Shown one piece after another: positions 1-8,126 of a DNA stretch of 48,332 bases. This DNA comes from Coriobacteriaceae bacterium AM113-163 (GTDB lineage Bacteria; Actinomycetota; Coriobacteriia; Coriobacteriales; Coriobacteriaceae), in the NCBI GenBank assembly GCA_027673765.1, contig JAQDWB010000016.1, positions 1 to 48,332 on the forward strand, in the 5' to 3' direction. The translations under genes and the position numbers were made by a program. The notes under the pieces are model-generated. The model was not told the DNA's origin. It saw nothing but the letters and a program-made list of their open reading frames with translations, and searched no databases. How positions within the stretch are numbered: the stretch's first letter is position 1; each line of letters begins with the position of its first letter.

Positions 1-108
1 AGAGCATTTCCCAGTTGACAAAACTATAGGAACACCCCCCTACGAATCACCGGTAAATGGCGCAAGGAGTGTCCCCAAGTGCCGCTCGAACATAATAAGT
101 TTGGTACC

Positions 109-137
109 TTGACATTCATTTCTCATGCTCCTAGATT
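109..137 (+). promoter_or_regulatory. Probable sigma-70 promoter of the marR-ABC operon
   Basis: A perfect -35 hexamer TTGACA (109-114) is followed after exactly 17 bases by TAGATT (132-137), a 4/6 match to the -10 consensus. It lies about 55 bases upstream of the marR start, which has a good RBS (GAAAGGAG, ending at 180). Confidence 0.6.
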
Positions 138-139
138 AG

Positions 140-167
140 TTAGGCACAAAACAATTCAACTACCTAA
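140..167. promoter_or_regulatory. Possible MarR operator (weak)
   Basis: TTAGG (140-144) and CCTAA (163-167) form a short inverted repeat just downstream of the -10 box and before the marR RBS, where an autoregulatory MarR protein would be expected to bind. The arms are only 5 bases with an 18-base spacer, so this is speculative. Confidence 0.2.
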
Positions 168-192
168 ATAAAGAAAGGAGCGGCACTAATTC

Positions 193-699
193 ATGTGCGA
201 TGAACCTCTTAGCCTTTGTTCGCACGAGCCCGGCGGCGACCCGTCACAGCCGGCGGATGTACCCGAAGCGGTCAGCGCCGAAGACAAACTCGCCAAGCGC
301 ATCCTGAGCGGCCTGGGCTTTTGCGGCCATTACATGCATTTTCATGGCGGAGGCGTGTCCGGCAAGGCGCCCATCATCTGCCTGCTGGCCAAGCAACCCG
401 GCGGCGAGATGTCGCAGCAGGAGCTCGGCATGCACTTCGACCTCAAGCCGGGATCGCTTTCCGAGATCCTGTCCAAGCTCGAGCTCAACGGCCTCATCGA
501 GCGCAGCCGTAACCCCAAGGATCGACGGCAGCTCACCATTCGCCTGACCGAAACCGGCCGGGAAAACGCCCGCATCGACCAGGCAGCCCGCATTCGCTTT
601 AGAGAGCAGGCCTTTAGCGCGCTCACCCATGACGAGCGCGAGGACCTCGCCGAAATGCTCGATAAAATCCGCGTAACCTGGGAGGAACTGGATGATTAA
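193..699 (+). CDS. MarR family transcriptional regulator
   Basis: 168 aa, the usual size for MarR repressors plus an N-terminal extension of about 25 residues. The central winged helix-turn-helix is visible: the segment beginning MSQQELGMHF leads into the recognition helix (SLSEILSKLELNGLIERS), followed by the wing signature NPKDRRQLTIRLTETG and a C-terminal dimerisation helix. Its stop lies 8 bases inside the next gene, so it is translationally coupled to the ABC exporter pair. MarR proteins coupled to ABC exporters usually repress their own operon and respond to an exported or toxic small molecule. That role is inferred from context; the ligand is unknown. Confidence 0.88.
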   Translation: MCDEPLSLCSHEPGGDPSQPADVPEAVSAEDKLAKRILSGLGFCGHYMHFHGGGVSGKAPIICLLAKQPGGEMSQQELGMHFDLKPGSLSEILSKLELNGLIERSRNPKDRRQLTIRLTETGRENARIDQAARIRFREQAFSALTHDEREDLAEMLDKIRVTWEELDD

Positions 700-2506
700 A
701 ACCCTCATGGGCAGCATCCGCGACTATATGAAAGTCACCGTTGCCACGCCGTTGCTCGTGCTTGGCGAGGTGCTCTGCGAGATGCTGATTCCATTCATCA
801 CCGCCAACCTGATCGACGCTATCAAAGACGGCGCCACCGTAGCCGAGATGCTTCCCACCGCAGGCTTTTTGGTGCTCATCGCGCTGACGTCGCTTGCTTT
901 TGGCGCCGCGGCCGGCGTCACCTGCAGCCATGCGAGCTGCGGGTTCGCCAAGAACCTGCGTCACGACCTGTTCTACAAGATCCAGACGTTCAGCTTTGCC
1001 AACATCGATGAGTTCTCGAGTTCCTCACTCGTCACGCGTCTGACCACCGACATCAACAACGTTCAGCAGGCCTTTATGATGATCATCCGTATCGCCGTGC
1101 GCGCGCCGCTGGTCTTGATCTTCGCCTTTACCATGGCATTTATCATGGGCGGCAGCGTCGCCATGGTCTACCTGGTCATCATTCCGCTGCTGGGCTTTGG
1201 ACTGTTCTTTATCATCTTTAAGGTGCGCCCCATCTTCTCGCGCGTGTTCCACAAGTACGATGCCCTTAACGAGTCCGTCGAGGAAAACGTCACCGGCATG
1301 CGCGTGGTCAAGAGCTATGTGCGCGAAGACTTTGAGAAGGAGAAGTTCGCGACCGCCGCGCGCGACGTCCAGATGGACTTCACCCGCGCCGAGAAGCTGC
1401 TCGCCTTTAACAACCCCATGATGAACATCTGCGTCAACGGCGCGTTTGTCGTCATCATCTACCTGGGCTCCAAGCTCATCATCACGAGCCAGGGCACGCT
1501 GTTCGACGTGGGCCAGCTCTCCTCGACCTTTACCTATGGTTTCCAGATTCTCATGAGCCTGATGCAGCTGTCGATGATCTTTGTCATGGTGACCATGGCC
1601 GACGAATCGGCACACCGCATTGCCGAGGTGCTGGCCGCCGAGCCCACGATCGCCGATCCCGCCGAGCCCGTGCTCGAGGTTGCCGACGGTTCCATCGACT
1701 TTGACCACGTGAGCTTTAAGTATTCCAAGCATGCGAAGCGCCAGGCGCTCGACGATATCGACCTGCACATTACGAGCGGCGAGACCATCGGCATCATCGG
1801 CGGCACCGGCTCGGCCAAGTCCACGCTCGTTAACCTCATCGCCCGCCTGTACGACACCACCGAAGGCGCTGTGCGCGTGGGCGGCGTGGACGTGCGCGAC
1901 TACGACCTGGACGCGCTGCGTCACCAGGTCGCCATGGTGCTGCAGAAAAACGTGCTGTTTAGCGGCACCGTCGCCGAGAACCTGCGTTGGGGCGACCCGA
2001 ACGCCACCGACGAGGAAGTCCGCGAGGCGGCGCATCTGGCCTGCGCCGACGAGTTTGTCGACGGTTTCCCCAAGGGCTACGACACCTGGATCGAACAGGG
2101 CGGCTCTAATGTTTCGGGCGGTCAGAAGCAGCGCCTGTGCATTGCACGCGCCCTGCTGCGTCGCCCCAAGATCTTGATCCTGGACGACTCCACCAGCGCC
2201 GTCGACACCAAGACTGACGCCAAGATTCGCGCAGGTCTGGCAAGTTATCTGCCCAACACGACCAAGCTCATCATCGCCCAGCGCATCAGCTCCGTGCAGG
2301 ACGCAGACCGCATCATTGTCATGGAGGGCGGCCGCATCGCACAGATCGGCAACCACGAAGAGCTGCTCAAGACGAGCGAGATCTACCGCGAGACCTTTAC
2401 CTCTCAAAACAAGATGTCTGCCGAGGGCGAAGGGGCCGTCGAGGCCGACACCGAGGCATCCGCAACGCAAGCTCAGACCCAGGAAGGAGGCGAGGCACAT
2501 GAGTAA
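692..2506 (+). CDS. ABC exporter half-transporter, degenerate-site subunit
   Basis: 604 aa. An N-terminal six-helix exporter-type membrane domain (about residues 10-310) is followed by an ATPase domain. The Walker A is GGTGSAKS (370-377), with Ala375 where Gly is expected before the Lys. The signature is VSGGQ (474-478). Walker B ends in Asp498-Asp499, so the catalytic Glu is replaced by Asp. Together with the canonical second subunit downstream, this is the pattern of heterodimeric exporters with one degenerate site (TM287/288, BmrCD type). The RBS GGAGG lies inside marR and the start overlaps the marR end. The next subunit overlaps the end of this gene by 8 bases. Likely role is export of a drug, peptide or lipid; the substrate cannot be read from the sequence. 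Confidence 0.92.
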   Translation: MIKTLMGSIRDYMKVTVATPLLVLGEVLCEMLIPFITANLIDAIKDGATVAEMLPTAGFLVLIALTSLAFGAAAGVTCSHASCGFAKNLRHDLFYKIQTFSFANIDEFSSSSLVTRLTTDINNVQQAFMMIIRIAVRAPLVLIFAFTMAFIMGGSVAMVYLVIIPLLGFGLFFIIFKVRPIFSRVFHKYDALNESVEENVTGMRVVKSYVREDFEKEKFATAARDVQMDFTRAEKLLAFNNPMMNICVNGAFVVIIYLGSKLIITSQGTLFDVGQLSSTFTYGFQILMSLMQLSMIFVMVTMADESAHRIAEVLAAEPTIADPAEPVLEVADGSIDFDHVSFKYSKHAKRQALDDIDLHITSGETIGIIGGTGSAKSTLVNLIARLYDTTEGAVRVGGVDVRDYDLDALRHQVAMVLQKNVLFSGTVAENLRWGDPNATDEEVREAAHLACADEFVDGFPKGYDTWIEQGGSNVSGGQKQRLCIARALLRRPKILILDDSTSAVDTKTDAKIRAGLASYLPNTTKLIIAQRISSVQDADRIIVMEGGRIAQIGNHEELLKTSEIYRETFTSQNKMSAEGEGAVEADTEASATQAQTQEGGEAHE

Positions 2507-4418
2507 GGCAACGACCGCCGAGCGCGCGCTCAACCGCAAGGGCGGCACCATGTCGCGCCTCATCAAGACGCTCTTTGGCTTCTATCCTGTGCTTTTGCCC
2601 CTCGTCGTCGCCGGCGTGGTGCTCTGCGCCATCATCAACTCCATCGGCGCGACCTTCCTGCAGAGCGCCCTGCAAATTATTAGCGAATCGTGGCAGTCGG
2701 GCGATTGGGAAGCCGCGCAGCCCAAAATCGCACAGCTCGTGACCACCCTCGCCTGCATCTACGGCGTCGGCGTCCTGTCCTCGCTCTTCTGGAACCGCGC
2801 CATGGCTATCGTCACGCAGGGCTCGCTCGAGAAGCTGCGCGAGATGATGTTCAACCGCATGCAGGACCTGCCGATCCGCTACTTCGACACGCACCAGCGC
2901 GGCGATATCATGAGCCACTACACCAACGACATCGACACGCTACGTCAGATGATCAGCCAGTCGCTGCCCAACCTGCTCATGACGATCATCATCATCGTCA
3001 CGGTGTTCTTTATCATGCTGTACTACAGCGTGTGGATGTGCCTGGTCATCATCGCCGGCGTCGCCTTTATGACCTTTATGACCAAGCTGCTCGGCTCCAA
3101 CTCCGCGCGCTTCTTCATTGCGCAGCAGACCGAGCTCGGCGTGGTCGAGGGCCATATCGAGGAAGTCATGAACGGCCAGAAGGTCGTCAAGGCGTTCTGC
3201 CACGAGTCTGCCGCCGAGGCCGATTTTGACGAGCGCAACGAAAAGCTCTTCGAGGTCTCCCAGAAGGCCAACATGTACGCCAACATCCTCATGCCCATCC
3301 TTATGAACCTGGGCAACCTGCTCTACGTGCTGGTCGCACTGGCGGGCGGCATTTTCCTGGCGCTGGGCGTGCCCAACCTGAGCATCTCGGGCATGGCGCT
3401 GTCCATCGCCGTCGTGGTGCCGTTCCTCAACATGACCAAGCAGTTCTGCGGACAGATCGGCCAGATCTCACAGCAGATCAACGCCGTGGTCATGGGCCTC
3501 GCCGGCGCCGACCGCATCTTTGAGCTCATCGACGAGGAGCCCGAGGCCGACGAGGGCTACGTGACACTCGTCAACGCGCAGGTGAACCCCGAAACCTGGG
3601 AGCTCGAGGAGGCCGACCACCACACCGGCATGTGGGCATGGAAGCATCCGCACCGCGCAACCGGCGAGATCGAGTACGTACCGCTGCGCGGCGACCTGGT
3701 CATGGATAACGTCGACTTTGGTTACACGCCCGACCACGAGGTGCTGCACGGCGTGTCCGTGTTTGCCAAGCCGGGCCAGAAGGTCGCGTTTGTCGGCGCC
3801 ACCGGTGCCGGTAAGACGACCATCACCAACCTCATCAACCGCTTCTACGACATTGCCGACGGCAAGATCCGCTACGACGGCATCAACGTCAACAAGATCC
3901 GCAAGGCCGACCTGCGCCGAAGCCTGGGCGTCGTGCTGCAGGACGTGAACCTGTTCACCGGCACCGTGATGGACAACATCCGCTACGGCAACCTGGACGC
4001 CACCGACGAGGAGTGCATCGCAGCGGCCAAGCTCGCGGGCGCAGACGACTTTATCACCCGCCTGCCCGACGGCTACGACACCATGCTCACCGGCAACGGC
4101 GCACAGCTGTCGCAAGGCCAGCGCCAGCTGATCTCGATCGCCCGCGCCGCCGTCGCCGATCCGCCGGCGATGATTCTGGACGAGGCTACGTCGAGTATCG
4201 ACACCCGCACCGAGGCCATCGTGCAGGAGGGCATGGATAAGCTCATGGAGGGCCGCACGACGTTTGTCATCGCGCACCGCCTGTCCACCGTGCGCAACTC
4301 CGACGCGATCATCTGTCTGGATCACGGCCGCATCATCGAGCGCGGCAACCACGACGAGCTGATCGCCAAGCGCGGGTATTACTACCAGCTGTACACGGGT
4401 GCATTTGAGCTGGAGTAG
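2499..4418 (+). CDS. ABC exporter half-transporter, canonical-site subunit
   Basis: 639 aa from ATG 2499, chosen because AGGAAGGAGG lies 9 bases upstream and the start overlaps the previous gene by 8 bases; the frame is open further upstream but without an RBS. Six membrane helices are followed by an ATPase domain with Walker A GATGAGKT (433-440), signature LSQGQ (537-541) and Walker B MILDE with catalytic Glu562. A hydrophilic insertion of about 50 residues (TLVNAQVNPETWELEEADHH onward) lies between the membrane and ATPase domains. It pairs with the upstream degenerate subunit to form a heterodimeric exporter. Terminator-like palindromes follow immediately. Confidence 0.92.
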   Translation: MSKATTAERALNRKGGTMSRLIKTLFGFYPVLLPLVVAGVVLCAIINSIGATFLQSALQIISESWQSGDWEAAQPKIAQLVTTLACIYGVGVLSSLFWNRAMAIVTQGSLEKLREMMFNRMQDLPIRYFDTHQRGDIMSHYTNDIDTLRQMISQSLPNLLMTIIIIVTVFFIMLYYSVWMCLVIIAGVAFMTFMTKLLGSNSARFFIAQQTELGVVEGHIEEVMNGQKVVKAFCHESAAEADFDERNEKLFEVSQKANMYANILMPILMNLGNLLYVLVALAGGIFLALGVPNLSISGMALSIAVVVPFLNMTKQFCGQIGQISQQINAVVMGLAGADRIFELIDEEPEADEGYVTLVNAQVNPETWELEEADHHTGMWAWKHPHRATGEIEYVPLRGDLVMDNVDFGYTPDHEVLHGVSVFAKPGQKVAFVGATGAGKTTITNLINRFYDIADGKIRYDGINVNKIRKADLRRSLGVVLQDVNLFTGTVMDNIRYGNLDATDEECIAAAKLAGADDFITRLPDGYDTMLTGNGAQLSQGQRQLISIARAAVADPPAMILDEATSSIDTRTEAIVQEGMDKLMEGRTTFVIAHRLSTVRNSDAIICLDHGRIIERGNHDELIAKRGYYYQLYTGAFELE

Positions 4419-4432
4419 GAACGGTTACTGAC

Positions 4433-4538
4433 GGAGGGTGCCCCGGGGCGTCGGGGTAATTCCTCCGTGCTCAAACATTCTCGCTTCGCTGCGAAACTGC
4501 GCGCGGAGGAAATACCCCGCCGCTCCGGGGCACCCTCC
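4433..4538. repeat. Long intergenic palindrome, 38-base arms
   Basis: Near-perfect inverted repeat: the left arm (4433-4470) starts GGAGGGTGCCCCGGGGCG and the right arm (4501-4538) ends CTCCGGGGCACCCTCC. The 30-base loop contains a smaller TTCGCTGCGAA hairpin. It is too long and lacks the T-run of a simple terminator. It is probably a dispersed palindromic element, possibly also acting on the 3' end of the exporter mRNA. Confidence 0.7.
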
Positions 4539-4581
4539 TGCGCGCAATCAGCCCGTTGTTTAAAACGGAATAAAGGTTAGT

Positions 4582-4616
4582 GAGGCCCTGGCCGTTTGGC
4601 CAGGGCCTCGTTTTGT
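4582..4616 (+). terminator. Rho-independent terminator of the exporter operon
   Basis: GAGGCCCTGGCC / GGCCAGGGCCTC with a GTTT loop forms a perfect 12-bp stem followed by GTTTTGTT. A classic terminator for the plus-strand marR-ABC operon. Confidence 0.85.
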
Positions 4617-4617
4617 T

Positions 4618-4707
4618 AGTCTTTTTGGGACGGGGCTTTTTGACTACTTTGAGGGTGCGCAGGCAGGGCGGCAAAAGTAGCTAAAAAAGCCCCGTCCCAA
4701 AAAGACT
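4618..4707. repeat. Palindrome with GGGACGGGG core, convergent to the LysR gene
   Basis: The left arm starts AGTCTTTTTGGGACGGGGC and continues through GACTACTTT; the right arm starts AAAAGTAGC and ends GCCCCGTCCCAAAAAGACT. The stem is over 30 bp with a GC-rich 23-base loop. T-runs within the arms could make it a bidirectional terminator between the exporter operon and the convergent LysR gene. A single-arm relative (GGGACGGGGG followed by CTTTTTG) is at about 9299-9316. Confidence 0.65.
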
Positions 4708-4723
4708 ACCCGCGCCAAATGAG

Positions 4724-5602
4724 CTAGTTGAGGAGTTGGGCCATGGCGTTGACGAATTTTTGTACTTGGAGGGTGGGCTCGAGCGGGTAGTGCAAGAAGA
4801 CCGGCACCTCGCGGCCACATAGGAACGGCACGCCTACAAAAGCCGGGTGCACGCCCGACCATGCGCCGCAGGTGAGCACCGCGTCGCCCTTTTCCTCCGC
4901 CTCGTTAAAGAGCGCAAAGTCAAAACTGTCCACGTCGATCACGTCCACGCCGCCATCGGCCAAAAGATCGATGCGCAGGCTGTCCATGGCGTCGTTGCCG
5001 TGGCGCAGTACGCGCAGACGCATACCCTCCAAGTCGGCAACCGTAATGCGATTCTTGCGCGCCAGCGGGCTCGTGCGCGGCAGATCGATATAAAACGGCA
5101 CGTTGACAATGCGGAGCTTTTGGCAGGCATCACCCCAGCGTGGGGTAGAAAAACTCGATTGCACCACATCGACCTCGCGGCCCAAGCTACGCATGACGGT
5201 CTCGCGCTCGTCGTAGAGATCGCTTACCGGCACGATTTCAAATCGCAGCGACGGTTCCAGATCGTGGATGCCCGACCACATCGACAGCGTTTGGCGCCCC
5301 GGGCACATCATCGACACGCCCAGGCGCACGGCACCGCCATCGCCCGCCGCGCGTCGGGCACGGCGCAGCGCGTCCTCGGACTGCCGCATGATCGAGCGCG
5401 CGTCGTCCACCAGTAGTGCGCCGGCCGGCGTCACTTTGACGCCCGAGTGCGAGCGTTCGAACAGCGTGATGCCGAACTCGGCCTCGAAGCCCGACACCTG
5501 CTTGACGAGCGCCGGAGTCGACACGCGCAATTGTGCCGCCGCACGCGAGAAGCTTCCCAGCTCCGCAGCGGCCGATATGGCCTCAAGTCGTCGATCGTAC
5601 AC
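4724..5602 (-). CDS. LysR family transcriptional regulator
   Basis: 292 aa from the GTG at 5602, preferred because it has GGGAG 7 bases upstream; the longer form from ATG 5635 (303 aa) has no visible RBS. The N-terminal winged HTH reads RRLEAISAAAELGSFSRAAAQL followed by VSTPALVKQV, then the LysR linker helix and an effector-binding domain (about residues 80-290). It is divergent from the SDR-MFS-Gfo/Idh operon, the classic arrangement for a LysR activator of a neighbouring catabolic operon. The effector is probably a substrate or intermediate of that pathway (inference). Confidence 0.88.
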   Translation of the reverse strand: MYDRRLEAISAAAELGSFSRAAAQLRVSTPALVKQVSGFEAEFGITLFERSHSGVKVTPAGALLVDDARSIMRQSEDALRRARRAAGDGGAVRLGVSMMCPGRQTLSMWSGIHDLEPSLRFEIVPVSDLYDERETVMRSLGREVDVVQSSFSTPRWGDACQKLRIVNVPFYIDLPRTSPLARKNRITVADLEGMRLRVLRHGNDAMDSLRIDLLADGGVDVIDVDSFDFALFNEAEEKGDAVLTCGAWSGVHPAFVGVPFLCGREVPVFLHYPLEPTLQVQKFVNAMAQLLN

Positions 5603-5674
5603 GTCAATCTCCCGTTTTCGCGCCCGTGGCCACATGGTGCCACAGGAGGTTGTTTTCGCAGGTCATGCGCTCAA

Positions 5675-5704
5675 TTGAGAATAAACTGCATCGCACAGTG
5701 TATA
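5675..5704 (+). promoter_or_regulatory. Possible promoter of the SDR-MFS-Gfo/Idh operon
   Basis: TTGAGA (5675-5680) and TGTATA (5699-5704) are separated by 18 bases in the 233-base divergent region. Further downstream an interrupted palindrome (TATGC...GCATA, about 5731-5762) is a candidate LysR site, and a stem GTGGGTCG/CGACCCAC (5783-5790, 5802-5809) sits just before the RBS. None of these is certain. Confidence 0.3.
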
Positions 5705-5835
5705 CCTATGGTTAACGCCATTCTAACAAATATGCAATTCACCTGCGCAAATGCAAAGCATACGATAACCAGCGAAAACCACGTGGGTCGGTTAATGGGA
5801 GCGACCCACCGGGAGGCATAAGAAGGGAAGTTCCT

Positions 5836-6717
5836 ATGAGCAATTGGCTTAAGCTCGAGGGCGATGTCTGCGCTGTGACTGGAGCGCTCGGCGGCATGGG
5901 CGTCGAGATTTGCCGCGAGTTCGCCCGCAATGGCGCCAACGTCGTCCTGCTCGACCTGGACGAGGAGAAGGTCAAGGCCGCTGCCGCCGACCTCGCTGCC
6001 GAGTTTGGCATCCATGCCGAGGGCTACAAGATGAACGCCACCGACGAGGCCGAGGTTCAGGCCGCCGTCGACGCCACCATCGCCAACTTCGGCCGCGTCG
6101 ACGTTCTCGTCAACACCGCCGGCATCCTGCGCTTCGCAGCCATGGAGGACCTGCCGCTCTCCGACTGGAACGAGGTCATCAACGTCAACCTCACCGGCTA
6201 CTTCATCACCTCGCAGCGCTTTGGTCGCGAGATGATCAAGGCCGGCCAGGGCCGCCTGGTTCACATCTCCACCGTCGCCAGTCACTCCCCCGAAACGTTC
6301 TCGGGCGTGTACAGCTCCACCAAGGCGGGCGTCAACATGATGTCCAAGATGCTGGCTGCCGAGTGGGGTCCCTACGGCGTGCGCTCCAACTGCGTCGAGC
6401 CCTGCTTTGTCAAGACACCCATGTCGGCAAGCTTTTACGCCGATCCCGAGGTCGAGAAGAGCCGCAGCCGCCTCATCGCCGCGCGTCGCATCGGCGAGGT
6501 CAGCGATATCGCCAACGCCGTCATGTTCCTGGCGTCCACGCGCTCAGACTTTACCACCGGCGACGCCATCAAGGTCGACGGCGGCTTCTCCAACATGATG
6601 GGCGACCTCACCGCCAAGCCCGGCGGCCGTCGCGCCTATGCCGACAACTATCTTAAGAACAAGGGCGTCGAGCTCTGGTCCGATGAGTCCGGCGTCGCAA
6701 AGCCGACTGACCAGTAA
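5836..6717 (+). CDS. SDR family NAD(P)-dependent oxidoreductase
   Basis: 293 aa. The cofactor motif TGALGGMG (15-22), the NTAG structural motif and the catalytic Tyr159-x3-Lys163 (YSSTK) identify a classical short-chain dehydrogenase. The C-terminal extension of about 35 residues beyond the usual GxxxxVDGG end is longer than typical. An acidic residue after the second strand (LLDLD) suggests NAD(H) preference. It heads an operon with an OFA-type MFS carrier and a Gfo/Idh/MocA dehydrogenase, suggesting two successive oxidation steps on an imported polyol, cyclitol or sugar acid. RBS GAAGGGAAG precedes the ATG. The substrate is not determinable. Confidence 0.88.
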   Translation: MSNWLKLEGDVCAVTGALGGMGVEICREFARNGANVVLLDLDEEKVKAAAADLAAEFGIHAEGYKMNATDEAEVQAAVDATIANFGRVDVLVNTAGILRFAAMEDLPLSDWNEVINVNLTGYFITSQRFGREMIKAGQGRLVHISTVASHSPETFSGVYSSTKAGVNMMSKMLAAEWGPYGVRSNCVEPCFVKTPMSASFYADPEVEKSRSRLIAARRIGEVSDIANAVMFLASTRSDFTTGDAIKVDGGFSNMMGDLTAKPGGRRAYADNYLKNKGVELWSDESGVAKPTDQ

Positions 6718-6801
6718 ACAAGCCCGGTAGAAAGGGACGCGTGGCAAGCACCTAGGCGGCGTTTGCCCCTCCCCTCCCCCGTATCGATTAGAAAGAGTCC
6801 A

Positions 6802-8058
6802 ATGGCTTCCACCAACTCCAACAAGGGTCGCGCCGTCGTGCTTTCCGCCGCGTGCGTCACCATGTTCTTCATCAGCTCCATCGCGCTGTATTCCGTTGTG
6901 AGCAAGAACCTGCTCGCCGTCTATCCCGAGTGGTCCAGCGCTCTTACCTGGGCCTTCCCGGTCTTTCAGACCATCATGGCCGTGACGGGCATCTTCGCCG
7001 GCCGCATCTCCGATAAGATCGGCCCGCGCAACGTCGTGATCGCTGCCGCCGTGTGCTACGGCGTGGGCTGGTTCATGTCCGGCACCGTCACCGAGCCGTG
7101 GCAGTTCTACCTGTGGTTCTCGCTCGTCGCCGCCATCGGCAACGGCCTGGGCTACAACCCCGCGCTCACCACCGGCCAAAAGTGGTTCATCGACAAAAAG
7201 GGCCTCGCCTCCGGCATCACCCTGGCCGCTTCGACCGCCGGCCCCGCCGTGCTGTCCCCGGTGCTCGCCTCGCTGCTCATCCCGAGCCTTGGCATCTTTG
7301 GCGCCCTTAAGGCACTCGGCGTCATCTTCTTTGTGGCGATCGCCGCCTCCGCCCTGTTCCTGAAGGCCCCCGAGGCCGGTTGGCTGCCCGAGGGCTTCGA
7401 GGCCCCCAAGGGCGGCGCGCACGCCGGCACCTTCGGCGACCTCACCCCGGGCGAGATGGTCAAAACCCCGCGCTTCTGGGTCCTCATCGCCACCTTCGCC
7501 TTCGCCGCCACCGCGGGCACCCTGCTCGTGGGCAAGGTTGCCTCCATCGCCGCTGTCCAGCTCTTCGCCGACCCCACGAGCGCCGCGGCCGTCGCCCTCG
7601 GCGGCGTGGTCGTCTCCGTCAACACCTGCGCCAACCTGGTCGGCCGTCTGTCCTTTGGCCAGATCATCGACAAGCTCGGCGCCTACAAGTCGCTGCTCAT
7701 CAGCCTTGTCGTCACCATCGTCGCGCTCGTCATCATGTCGATGAGCTTTACGCAGAGCATGTTCTTTGTGGCGCTCGCCCTGCTCGGCTTTAGCTTTGGC
7801 GCCCTGCTCGTCATCTACCCGCCGCTCACCGGTGGCGCCTTTGGCACCAGCAACATCGGCGTCAACTACGGCATCATGTTTTTGGGCTATGCCGCTTCCA
7901 CCTGGATCAGCCAGCCCATCACCGCCGTGCTGTATCACGCCGAGGCCGGCAGCGCCGCCTACCAGCAGTCCTTCTACGGCGCCATTGTGATTGCCGCCAT
8001 CGCCGTCGTGCTCACCGTCTACATGATGGTCTCCGACAGCAAGAAGAAGTCCGCTTAG
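6802..8058 (+). CDS. MFS transporter, oxalate/formate antiporter (OFA) family
   Basis: 418 aa from ATG 6802 (RBS AGAAAGAG); the open frame extends 13 codons upstream without an RBS. Twelve hydrophobic segments are visible, with the MFS loop motif GRISDKIGPRNV between helices 2 and 3 and a repeated half-motif GRLSFGQIIDKLG. The overall pattern (AVYPEWSSALTWAFPVFQ, YNPALTTGQKWF) matches the OFA family of organic anion carriers. Its position between two dehydrogenases suggests that it imports their substrate or exchanges a carboxylate product. An acid substrate is inference from family and context. Confidence 0.85.
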   Translation: MASTNSNKGRAVVLSAACVTMFFISSIALYSVVSKNLLAVYPEWSSALTWAFPVFQTIMAVTGIFAGRISDKIGPRNVVIAAAVCYGVGWFMSGTVTEPWQFYLWFSLVAAIGNGLGYNPALTTGQKWFIDKKGLASGITLAASTAGPAVLSPVLASLLIPSLGIFGALKALGVIFFVAIAASALFLKAPEAGWLPEGFEAPKGGAHAGTFGDLTPGEMVKTPRFWVLIATFAFAATAGTLLVGKVASIAAVQLFADPTSAAAVALGGVVVSVNTCANLVGRLSFGQIIDKLGAYKSLLISLVVTIVALVIMSMSFTQSMFFVALALLGFSFGALLVIYPPLTGGAFGTSNIGVNYGIMFLGYAASTWISQPITAVLYHAEAGSAAYQQSFYGAIVIAAIAVVLTVYMMVSDSKKKSA

Positions 8059-8126
8059 TTTTGCTTGACGCGGCAAGGGCCGTTCTCTTGCCGCATTCCA
8101 CCGGTCACCAGTATTAAGGAGTCGAA

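Noticed and set aside
5603..5635. ATG start at 5635 for the LysR gene
   Set aside because: No ribosome binding site precedes it, whereas the GTG at 5602 has GGGAG at the right distance and gives a standard LysR N-terminus.
6544..8076. Long minus-strand frame of 510 codons opposite the MFS carrier (and similar long antisense frames opposite the ABC, tex and giant-protein genes)
   Set aside because: These are shadows produced by high-GC codon usage: low-complexity Gly/Asp/Ala/His-rich translations without family motifs or RBS.
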